Source: Algoriphagus sp.
Lineage (GTDB): Bacteria > Bacteroidota > Bacteroidia > Cytophagales > Cyclobacteriaceae
Assembly: GCF_013373065.1 (NCBI RefSeq)
Contig: NZ_JABXIN010000022.1
Location: forward strand, 1 to 64,000
DNA: 64,000 nucleotides
Reading direction: 5' to 3'
Position numbers and translations under genes: made by a program. The notes under the pieces are model-generated. The model was not told the origin of the DNA and searched no databases. It saw only the letters and a list, made by a program, of their open reading frames with translations. Positions 27,377 to 35,257 of this stretch are shown here, piece after piece. Each line of letters opens with the position of its first letter. The first letter of the stretch is position 1.

Positions 27377-29644
27377 ATGCTAGCTTCACCGAAGATTAAT
27401 TTGGCAGGGCAGGCTTATCCTGTATTTCTTGATCCAAAATTACCTCAGCATCTTGAGGAGATTTTGCGATTGAAGGAGATGCAGTATGTCGTAATTGTGG
27501 ATGAGATTGAAAGCCAAGTAAAAGATCTTATCAAAGCAGATTCTCCAAATAAGACATTTTCTCCAGAAGAGTTGTCTGAGGGTGTTGAGGAATTTTTTCG
27601 AAAAGAGAATCGAGAAACTTATGGAAACTGGGTTTATTTCCCTTGGAAAAACCACTTGGTGCATTTACTTCCTGAAAAGGAATTTATTCGAATCCGGACT
27701 ATTCGGAATAACTATAAAATAACTCCAAAAGAACAAGAAACCTTAGCTGGCAAAAAGGTAGGTGTAGTAGGGTTGTCAGTTGGTCAAAGTATCGCACTTG
27801 CAATTGCTTTGGAAAGAAGTTGTGGAGAATTGAGGCTTGCAGATTTTGACACCTTGGAGCTCAGTAATTTAAATAGGCTAAAAACAGGGGTCACAAATTT
27901 AGGTCTTGAAAAGTCTGTGATTGCTGCTCGGGAGATTTCTGAGATAGATCCATACTTGAATCTTAGCTTATTCAAAGAAGGGGTCACTGAAGAAAACATT
28001 GATGATTTTTTAACCAAGAACGGAAAGTTGGATTTGGTGATCGATGAATGTGACAGTCTGGATATGAAGATTTTGCTTCGTCAGAAAGCCAGGTCTTATG
28101 GGATTCCCGTTTTAATGGATACTTCTGATCGAGGGATGTTGGATGTGGAGCGATTTGATCTTGAACCTGACCGTCCAATTTTCCATGGCTTAATGGGGAA
28201 CATCGATCTTAATTCACTAAAAAATCTCACGAATCAACAAAAAATAGGGGTCGGTTTAAAAATTACCGGAACTGAAACTCTATCCCCTCGAATGAAAGCA
28301 TCTTTATTAGAGGTAGGGCAGACCATCAGTAATTGGCCTCAGTTAGCTTCAGCCGTTTTTTTGGGAGGAGCTTCAGTTGCCCATGTGGGAAGAAAACTGC
28401 TTCTGGGAGATCCAGTTAAATCGGGTCGTTATTACGTGGATTTGGACGAGATCATCCATTTGGAAACGCTTGAAGAAATCGAATCTGAAGTTCCAAAAAA
28501 AGTGAAGAACGGAGATTTCAAAGAGTGCATTCCTGATGATATTCTCCCCTCTGGTTATTTGCCTTCCGAAAAAGAACTCGAGGAAATGCTCTCCTTTGCC
28601 AATTTAGCGCCATCTGGAGGGAATATTCAGCCTTGGATATGGGTATTGGACAAACGCGGAGTTCTTCATTTATTCCATGATAAGGAGCGAAGCTATTCTT
28701 TGCTTGACTACAAGGGTACAGGATCTCTAATTGCTTTTGGGGCTGCGCTTGAAAATTTGAGAATTTATTGTGGGAAACATGGGATTGAAATCGAGATCAT
28801 TTCCCAAATCCAAGAGTTTGAAGATGATTTGATTGCGAGTATCCGACTTGTTAGTAAACAAAATCAATCTCTGGACGTCCCTCACCTGGATTTGTATGAG
28901 GGAGTTGCTATTCGATGTACCAATCGAAAAAATCCCAAAAGAAAGCTTCTGGAACCAGATCAATTGGAAATGCTTCTCGCTTATGCAGCTGAAGATGGGA
29001 TGAACTTGGATTTCCTTGCCGAAGAAAGCGATTTAGAAAAGCTTTCAGAAGTTTTGGGGGGGATGGATCGGATGCGATTGTTTCATGAGCAAGGCTTGCA
29101 AGACTTTATTCATGAACTGAGATGGAATAATAAAGAAGCCCAAGAAACCAAAGATGGGATTGATATTGCCACATTGGAACTAAGTGGTGCTGAAAAAGCA
29201 GCAATGGGCTTATTGAAAGACCCCCGAACTGTTAAGTTTTTTAGAAAATTTTTGATGGGATATGGATTGACTAAAATATCCCATTCTACCTTGATGGCAA
29301 GCTCGGCCATATTTTTGCTACAGAGTAAAAAATATACACCCCAAGCCTTGTTAGAAGCTGGAAAAATCATACAACGCATTTGGATCAAAGCCAACCTTCT
29401 AGGAATAAGCTTCCAGCCGGTAACTGCATCCTTGTTTATTTTTCAGCTTTTGAAACGGGAAAATGACCATGGGTTTGAGGAACGGGAAGTGCAGTTGATT
29501 GCAAATCATTATGAGTCCTTAAAAAAACTCTATGGAGTACAGGAAGGAATGGAAGAAATTTTTATGTTCAGGCTAAATTACGCAGGAGAGCCAAGTATGC
29601 GATCTTATCGAAGGGACGTAAGAGAAACTCTTATATTAATTTGA
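27377..29644 (+). CDS. Rv1355c-type fusion of an E1-like ThiF/HesA domain and a nitroreductase-like domain
   Basis: A 755-aa protein. Residues 1-110 have no recognised domain. At about 125-330 lies an E1-like Rossmann domain with GVVGLSVGQS near 130 and DFDTLELSNLNRLKTG, the ATP-binding pattern of ThiF/MoeB/E1 enzymes. At about 395-740 lies a nitroreductase-like flavin domain beginning SFANLAPSGGNIQPW near 411. Only five cysteines are visible and none form the CxxC zinc pairs of ThiF/MoeB, so it may adenylate a carboxylate without sulfur transfer. First gene of a four-gene operon; spacing to the next is four bases. Function is not known. Confidence 0.8.
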   Translation: MLASPKINLAGQAYPVFLDPKLPQHLEEILRLKEMQYVVIVDEIESQVKDLIKADSPNKTFSPEELSEGVEEFFRKENRETYGNWVYFPWKNHLVHLLPEKEFIRIRTIRNNYKITPKEQETLAGKKVGVVGLSVGQSIALAIALERSCGELRLADFDTLELSNLNRLKTGVTNLGLEKSVIAAREISEIDPYLNLSLFKEGVTEENIDDFLTKNGKLDLVIDECDSLDMKILLRQKARSYGIPVLMDTSDRGMLDVERFDLEPDRPIFHGLMGNIDLNSLKNLTNQQKIGVGLKITGTETLSPRMKASLLEVGQTISNWPQLASAVFLGGASVAHVGRKLLLGDPVKSGRYYVDLDEIIHLETLEEIESEVPKKVKNGDFKECIPDDILPSGYLPSEKELEEMLSFANLAPSGGNIQPWIWVLDKRGVLHLFHDKERSYSLLDYKGTGSLIAFGAALENLRIYCGKHGIEIEIISQIQEFEDDLIASIRLVSKQNQSLDVPHLDLYEGVAIRCTNRKNPKRKLLEPDQLEMLLAYAAEDGMNLDFLAEESDLEKLSEVLGGMDRMRLFHEQGLQDFIHELRWNNKEAQETKDGIDIATLELSGAEKAAMGLLKDPRTVKFFRKFLMGYGLTKISHSTLMASSAIFLLQSKKYTPQALLEAGKIIQRIWIKANLLGISFQPVTASLFIFQLLKRENDHGFEEREVQLIANHYESLKKLYGVQEGMEEIFMFRLNYAGEPSMRSYRRDVRETLILI

Positions 29645-29648
29645 AGGA

Positions 29649-30335
29649 ATGTTTCGATTGATTGCATTTAGGGCGGTTGATGATCGGGAACGATGCGAGA
29701 AATTCATTGAAGGGCATCGTATGGTACTAGAAAGTATTGGTGTGAAAAAAGTCACTTCCGCCAATAACGACTGGATGTTTAATCCTGATGTGATTGTAGT
29801 AATTGTAGAATCCAGTGAGGATAACATGGTTTATGGTGGGGCAAGGATTCATAAAGCAAATGATAAATTTCCTCTTCCAATGGTCGAGGCTATTGAGGAG
29901 TTAGATAGCAGCATAAAGGATGTTATAAATAAGGATTTAGATGCTGGAACTGGGGAGATTTGTGGTTTATGGAATTCTAGAAAAGTCACTGGCTTAGGGA
30001 TTGGGGCAATTTTTATGTCAAAAGCATGCTTAGCTTTAACTCCAAAACTTGGTTTAACCTCCTTGTATGCATTATTCGCTCCCATGACCGTAAAGCTAGG
30101 TTTAGAAATGGGATATGAAGTTTTGACTGAAGTTGGTAATAATGGTACATTTTATTACCCTAAATTGGATTTAATAGCTACAGCTATGAAACTTCATGAT
30201 GCTGTTAATCTTCCAAAAACTTCTGAAGAACATCGTGAATCAATATTTGAAATACGAAATAATAAACGCCTTTTGATTAATGAAAATTATAGAGGAAGAA
30301 ATATCTCTCTAGAATATACATCTTATATAGAATGA
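29649..30335 (+). CDS. GNAT-fold acyltransferase, N-acyl amino acid synthase (FeeM)-like
   Basis: A 228-aa protein. Residues about 10-60 (FRAVDDRERCEKFIEGHRMVL) and the core at about 95-165 (GEICGLWNSRKVTGLGIG, then LYALFAPMTVKLGLEMGYE) resemble FeeM/autoinducer-synthase-like GNAT proteins, which join an acyl chain from ACP to an amine such as an amino acid or homoserine lactone. The assignment is by pattern memory and is moderate. It overlaps the sensor-kinase gene by four bases. The 3' half is A/T-rich compared with its neighbours. Confidence 0.55.
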   Translation: MFRLIAFRAVDDRERCEKFIEGHRMVLESIGVKKVTSANNDWMFNPDVIVVIVESSEDNMVYGGARIHKANDKFPLPMVEAIEELDSSIKDVINKDLDAGTGEICGLWNSRKVTGLGIGAIFMSKACLALTPKLGLTSLYALFAPMTVKLGLEMGYEVLTEVGNNGTFYYPKLDLIATAMKLHDAVNLPKTSEEHRESIFEIRNNKRLLINENYRGRNISLEYTSYIE

Positions 30336-32434
30336 TTAGAAAAAGTATATTTTTATTAGTTTTTGTATCTGTTTTGATTTCTTGCCAACAAAAAGAGAAT
30401 GAAGATTTTTCATTTATTGGATGGTATAAATTATCAGAACAGCATCAAGACATTAAAAGTCTTATTGATCTATCAAATAATGATTATAATAAATCGGAGG
30501 AAAATTATCTTTCTTTGGGTTATTCTGACGAGCCTTTTTGGATAAAAATTGAATTAAACGAAACACAAAAAACAAAACAAAATAAATTTCTATCTCTTCC
30601 AAACCCAATGTTGAATAGTATTGAGGTTTTTGATGAAGCTGGAAATTTATATAAGGAAACGGGTAGGTTGAATTATACCAAAGAAAATTATGATAGTTTC
30701 TTTAATTTTGTTGATTTAGATGGGTTTAATGGAGATGTCTTATTTTTAAAAGTCTCTAGTTTTGGAAACAATAATATACCAATTGAAATCCTTTCAGAGT
30801 CCGATTATTCTTTTTCAATAGATGAAAGGAATTTATTTTTCGGGATTTATTTTGGGGTTGTTTTCGCAATGTTTTTTTATAATCTTTTTCTTTGGGTGTC
30901 TACCAAAGATAATATATATGGTTTATATATTTCATACATTTTCTTCGTAGGATTGACCCAAGGAATTTTGGGGGGATATATAGATAGTTACTTATGGCCA
31001 AGTAGTATCTATATGAGGAATTATAGTTTTTATATTAGTACCTCAATTGTGAATATTGTTGGTATTTACTATTCTCTTAAATTCCTTAAGATAAAAGACT
31101 TTAATAGAAAAGTATTTTCATTAGGTAGAGCAATCATTGGTGTTTATTTTTTTATTTTATTCTCCTTTTTGATTGATATCGGTATTGGCCAATTAAAATT
31201 CAGATTTCTTCAAATCTTTTTGGGAATAGTTCCTTTTTATTTATTGTCAATTTCCTTTTATAGTCTCAAAAAAGGTTATCGTCCTGCCAAATTCTTCTTA
31301 GCATCTTGGTTTTTGCTGATTTGTAGCATGATTGTTTTCCTTTTAAGTGATTTGAATATCCTTCCACATAATTTCTTCACAAACTATGTGTTTACGGCCG
31401 GTTCAACCTTTGAGGCTTTACTGCTTTCTTTCGCACTTGCTGATAAGATCAATATCCTGAAAAAGGAAAAGGAAGAAGAGCAAGCCGAACGCTTGAAGGT
31501 TTTGAAGGAAAACGAAGAATTGGTACGGGAGCAAAATACCTTATTGGAAGAGAAAGTTCGATTGCGGACGGATGAATTGGAACAGGCTCTTCGAAATCTC
31601 CAAAATACCCAAAGCCAGCTGGTAAGCCAGGAAAAAATGGCCTCCCTTGGTCAGTTGACTGCTGGCATTGCGCATGAAATCAATAACCCGATCAACTTTG
31701 TAAGTTCCAATATCACACCATTGAAACGTGATATCAATGACATAATGGAAGTCATTGATTTTTATCGTGAAACGGCGCAAAAAGAATTCCAGGAAGGGTC
31801 CAAGAAGAAAGCTGCTGACCTCGAGGAGGAATTGGAATTGGATTATGTGCTTGAGGAAGTTAATCAGCTACTCAAGGGGATGGAAGAAGGTGCTAAGCGT
31901 ACGGTTGAAATTGTAAAGGGTCTCCGGCTTTTCTCCCGTGTGGATGAACAGGATGTGAAAAAAGTTGACCTGCATGATGGAATCAACAGTACGCTTATTC
32001 TTTTGAATAGCTCTATTCCAGGTAAAATCAGAATTGTTAGAGAATTCGGAGAATTGCCAATGGTTGAATGTTTAGCGGGGAAAATCAACCAAGTGTTCAT
32101 GAACATTATCAACAATGCGGTACATGCCTTGAGCGACCGCATTGATGAAATCAAGGATCCAAAAATTGAAATCCGAACCCGATCTATGGGAGATATGGTG
32201 TCTATCGAGATTGAAGACAATGGTCCAGGGATGCCGGAGAATGTAAAACAGCGTATTTTCGAACCATTCTTCACTACCAAAGCAGTTGGGAAAGGGACAG
32301 GTTTGGGGCTTTCAATAGTTTATTCTATAATTGAGAATCATAAAGGAACGATGGAGGTAGAAACTGAAGTCGGCAAAGGAACAACTTTTATCATTACGCT
32401 ACCAGTCCACCAAAGCAACGTCAAGCATGAATAG
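30332..32434 (+). CDS. 7TMR-DISM sensor histidine kinase
   Basis: A 700-aa protein. An N-terminal signal with a possible lipoprotein Cys (LISCQQ) leads into a periplasmic 7TMR-DISMED2-like domain (about 30-150), then seven transmembrane helices at about 165-370. A coiled segment (about 375-430) joins a HisKA domain with [10 protein letters not shown] near 445 and an HATPase with [17 protein letters not shown] and [15 protein letters not shown] extracellular domains are thought to bind carbohydrate or small-molecule ligands. The region coding the sensor half is far richer in A/T than the kinase half. It overlaps the next gene by eight bases. Confidence 0.92.
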   Translation: MIRKSIFLLVFVSVLISCQQKENEDFSFIGWYKLSEQHQDIKSLIDLSNNDYNKSEENYLSLGYSDEPFWIKIELNETQKTKQNKFLSLPNPMLNSIEVFDEAGNLYKETGRLNYTKENYDSFFNFVDLDGFNGDVLFLKVSSFGNNNIPIEILSESDYSFSIDERNLFFGIYFGVVFAMFFYNLFLWVSTKDNIYGLYISYIFFVGLTQGILGGYIDSYLWPSSIYMRNYSFYISTSIVNIVGIYYSLKFLKIKDFNRKVFSLGRAIIGVYFFILFSFLIDIGIGQLKFRFLQIFLGIVPFYLLSISFYSLKKGYRPAKFFLASWFLLICSMIVFLLSDLNILPHNFFTNYVFTAGSTFEALLLSFALADKINILKKEKEEEQAERLKVLKENEELVREQNTLLEEKVRLRTDELEQALRNLQNTQSQLVSQEKMASLGQLTAGIAHEINNPINFVSSNITPLKRDINDIMEVIDFYRETAQKEFQEGSKKKAADLEEELELDYVLEEVNQLLKGMEEGAKRTVEIVKGLRLFSRVDEQDVKKVDLHDGINSTLILLNSSIPGKIRIVREFGELPMVECLAGKINQVFMNIINNAVHALSDRIDEIKDPKIEIRTRSMGDMVSIEIEDNGPGMPENVKQRIFEPFFTTKAVGKGTGLGLSIVYSIIENHKGTMEVETEVGKGTTFIITLPVHQSNVKHE

Positions 32435-33518
32435 TAGTGATATTCGCGTGCTTTACATCGATGATGAGGACAATAACCTCAAATCATTTAGAGCAACATT
32501 AAGAAGAGATTTCAAAATTTTTACTGCCATTGATGCTTTTGAAGGGCTAAAGATTGTGCAGGAAGAGGAAATTCATGTCGTGATTGCCGACCAGCGAATG
32601 CCGGGGATGACGGGTACTGAATTTTTTGAGAAAATGATTGAGATTAATCCGGATCCTATCCGGATTCTTTTGACTGGTTATTCGGATATCGCTTCTGTAA
32701 TTGATGCGATAAATAAAGGCGAAGTCTACCGATTCATCGACAAACCATGGAATATCGAGCAGATCAAAAACTCCATTAAAAATGCTGCTGATATTTACTT
32801 CATGAAACAAGAGCTCAGGGAGAAGAATATTAAACTCCAAAAACTGCACACGGAGATGAACCAGTTCGTGTACAGTTTGTCTCATGAACTAAGGGGACCT
32901 TTGATGAGTATCTCTGGAGTTTCCAAACTTGCAAAAATGGAGGTTCAAGATCCTCACGTGCTTGAGTTTTTTGAAATGATTGATTCGGCTACAACCAAGT
33001 TGGATGATTTCATCTACAAGATGCTAGACTTTTATCGGTCCACTAAAATTGACCACAAGGTCGTAGCCATCGATTTCAAAGAAGTGGTTGATCAACAGAT
33101 GGAAGCCTATCGGGCTAAATTTGATTTGACCCATTTTCATGTAGAGGTACAGGTCACCCAAAACGAGGAGTTCTTCTCTGATGATTCCAAGATTCGGGTG
33201 ATTTTGAATAACCTTTTTTCCAACTCCGTACAGTTTCAGAAAAATGAGCCAGGGGAAAAAAGAATTGCCTTAACGGTTGATGTTCGGGATGGAAATGCCA
33301 CGATTATGTTGGAGGATAATGGGATTGGAATTGAAGATCGTCACCATCCTGAAGTATTTAATTTGTTTACCCGGGCAACCCAAAAAAATGTTGGGACAGG
33401 TCTTGGCTTGTACATGGTAAAAGAGGCCGTCGAACAATTAGGAGGAAATGTTGAGTTAGAGTCTATTTTGAATGAAGGCACAACCGTTCGAGTAGTTCTT
33501 CCTTCATTGAATTTTTAA
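32427..33518 (+). CDS. Receiver-histidine kinase hybrid (REC-HisKA-HATPase)
   Basis: A 363-aa cytoplasmic protein. The receiver has VLYIDDEDNN and phospho-acceptor Asp in IADQRMPGMTG near residue 54. A HisKA domain follows with LSHELRGPLMS near 152, and an HATPase with DNGIGIEDRHH and GTGLGLYMVKEAVEQLGG. It could take a phosphoryl group from the DISM kinase encoded just upstream and pass a signal on. Its receiver is closely related to the stand-alone regulator at 26710-27183. Confidence 0.92.
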   Translation: MNSSDIRVLYIDDEDNNLKSFRATLRRDFKIFTAIDAFEGLKIVQEEEIHVVIADQRMPGMTGTEFFEKMIEINPDPIRILLTGYSDIASVIDAINKGEVYRFIDKPWNIEQIKNSIKNAADIYFMKQELREKNIKLQKLHTEMNQFVYSLSHELRGPLMSISGVSKLAKMEVQDPHVLEFFEMIDSATTKLDDFIYKMLDFYRSTKIDHKVVAIDFKEVVDQQMEAYRAKFDLTHFHVEVQVTQNEEFFSDDSKIRVILNNLFSNSVQFQKNEPGEKRIALTVDVRDGNATIMLEDNGIGIEDRHHPEVFNLFTRATQKNVGTGLGLYMVKEAVEQLGGNVELESILNEGTTVRVVLPSLNF

Positions 33519-33547
33519 GCAAGGCTGGGCTTTTGAACATGAAAGCC

Positions 33548-33555
33548 TATCTTTG
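33548..33555 (+). promoter_or_regulatory. -7 element before ppa
   Basis: TATCTTTG matches the Bacteroidota -7 consensus TAnnTTTG exactly and lies 32 bases before the ppa start. No TTTG -33 element is found at the usual distance, so confidence is limited. Confidence 0.4.
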
Positions 33556-33587
33556 CACCAAACTTTTTCTCAACAAAACAAATCCGT

Positions 33588-34127
33588 ATGATTAATCCTT
33601 GGCACGATGTAAATATCGGAAAGAACGCTCCTGAAATCGTTATGGGCGTTGTGGAAATTCCAAAAGGAAGTAAAGGGAAATATGAGCTTCACAAAAAATC
33701 AGGTATGCTGATGTTGGACCGCGTGTTGTTCTCCGCTGTTCACTATCCGGCAAACTATGGTTTTATTCCCCAAACCTATTGTGAGGATCATGACCCGCTC
33801 GATATCCTGATTATTTCTCAGATTGATATTCCTTCCATGACCCTTGTTGAAGCCAAAGTAATCGGTGTTATGCGAATGGTCGATGGGGGAGAAGCTGATG
33901 ATAAAATCATTGCCGTTGCTGCCGGTGACCAATCCGTCAATTACATCAATGATATTGATGAACTACCTCCTCATTTGATGAAAGAGGTGCATCGCTTCTT
34001 TGAGGATTACAAAAAACTGGAAAACAAGGAAGTAAAGGTGGAGGACTTTTTGGGTAAAGAGGAAGCCTTACGAATTATCACTGAAAGTATTCAACTCTAC
34101 GATAAGCATTTTAGAAATCAACGATAA
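33588..34127 (+). CDS. ppa: Inorganic pyrophosphatase
   Basis: A 179-aa family I soluble pyrophosphatase. It carries [17 protein letters not shown], the [23 protein letters not shown] stretch with the metal-binding acidic residues, and DDKIIAV. It hydrolyses PPi to drive biosynthetic reactions. Single-gene transcript with a strong terminator. Confidence 0.97.
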   Translation: MINPWHDVNIGKNAPEIVMGVVEIPKGSKGKYELHKKSGMLMLDRVLFSAVHYPANYGFIPQTYCEDHDPLDILIISQIDIPSMTLVEAKVIGVMRMVDGGEADDKIIAVAAGDQSVNYINDIDELPPHLMKEVHRFFEDYKKLENKEVKVEDFLGKEEALRIITESIQLYDKHFRNQR

Positions 34128-34132
34128 AAAGA

Positions 34133-34155
34133 AGCCTGAGAAATCAGGCTTTTTT
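34133..34155 (+). terminator. Rho-independent terminator of ppa
   Basis: Stem AGCCTGA / TCAGGCT around a GAAA loop, followed by five T. The right arm overlaps the last codons of the convergent gene 34144-34602. Confidence 0.85.
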
Positions 34156-34602
34156 GTTTTTGACTTCTTTTTTTGGGGCTTTTTTGCGAAGATATTTTAC
34201 CAATTCAGTATAGGACTTGTGCTCATGATTAGACACGGAAAACGACTGCTGATCGGAAAATGCAACGGTCAGTTGTCTGAATTCTTTTTTATTAGCCATT
34301 AAAATTTCCTCTTCCCAAGCAAGGATTTCTGAAACAGGATAAGCCTTCTGAAAACTTCTTAACGGCAATTTGAGGATAATTTGGTCTCTACCGGCTGTAA
34401 TAAACCGAAAGCCAGCCATCATTTTAACAAGTAGCATCAACAAAACTACCGTGATGATGGATGCAGCTATTAGGTAAAACCAAAGCCCAAAACTTCCCTT
34501 GTATGCGAAATCCCGAAGAATCATGATTAGGCCTGCTATTAAAATAAGGACTATAAGCCCTAAAGAGAAATAGGTGGAGCCTTTCGGTTTGATGACAATC
34601 AT
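34144..34602 (-). CDS. Uncharacterised membrane protein, PH-like C-terminal domain
   Basis: A 152-aa protein. Two adjacent membrane helices (about 11-30 and 40-62) precede a cytoplasmic beta-rich part of about 75 residues that looks like a bacterial PH-type domain, then a Lys-rich tail (KKAPKKEVKNKKA). The topology matches small PH-domain membrane proteins of unknown function. The start overlaps the stop of the AcpH-like gene by four bases, so they share an mRNA. Confidence 0.6.
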   Translation of the reverse strand: MIVIKPKGSTYFSLGLIVLILIAGLIMILRDFAYKGSFGLWFYLIAASIITVVLLMLLVKMMAGFRFITAGRDQIILKLPLRSFQKAYPVSEILAWEEEILMANKKEFRQLTVAFSDQQSFSVSNHEHKSYTELVKYLRKKAPKKEVKNKKA

Positions 34603-35195
34603 GCTTGTTTTTCCAGTTCGATTAATTTCTGGTAGGCAAAACTCTCCAATTCCTTGAAAAAAGCGAAAAAAATCACCTCAAATTCATTCTCATTTTCAAG
34701 CAAAGCCAAATGGGCTTCCTCCATTTTAGAGTCGAAATTGGTTCGTTTGGCCATTCCGGTTAGTGCTCTTCGGATTCCTTGAATTTCACCATACTGCAAA
34801 AGCCAGTTTTCTTTTTTCATCCAATGGTACATGCCGGCAAATTTCTGTGGGAAAATCAAGGAATACCGGTCTAAGGTTTCGTATACTTCCTCAATAAACT
34901 TTTCCAAAGCCTTTGCTGAAAACTGATCCCAAACTTTGATTAGGAAATAATCAAAAAAGACATCTGTAATAACAGAGGAGTAATGCCCAAACTTTGGTCT
35001 CAAAAAAGATTGGGCAGCTTTAACCAATGGATGGGAATCCGTAAAAAGATCGATTTCTCGATGCAATTGAATTCCGGTTCTAATTTGCCTTTCGAAGGAT
35101 TCTATCTGCTTTCCCTTTACAAAATCAGCAATAAAATTCCCGACCAGGATTTTTTCTTTTCCGAAGGACAGAAATGCATGCGCGAGGAAATTCAT
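34599..35195 (-). CDS. acpH: Acyl carrier protein phosphodiesterase family protein (AcpH-like)
   Basis: A 198-aa protein that begins MNFLAHAFLS and contains LVGNFIADFVKGK and GIQLHREIDLFTDSHP, the signature of the AcpH/DUF479 family of HD-like hydrolases. AcpH removes the 4'-phosphopantetheine arm from ACP in E. coli; activity here is inferred. First gene of a two-gene unit and divergent from the helicase gene. Confidence 0.85.
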   Translation of the reverse strand: MNFLAHAFLSFGKEKILVGNFIADFVKGKQIESFERQIRTGIQLHREIDLFTDSHPLVKAAQSFLRPKFGHYSSVITDVFFDYFLIKVWDQFSAKALEKFIEEVYETLDRYSLIFPQKFAGMYHWMKKENWLLQYGEIQGIRRALTGMAKRTNFDSKMEEAHLALLENENEFEVIFFAFFKELESFAYQKLIELEKQA

Positions 35196-35257
35196 GAATA
35201 AAAATTAGCAGAAAACTCTATTGCTTTTGATTAGTTTCGCTTACAAAATACGGATTG

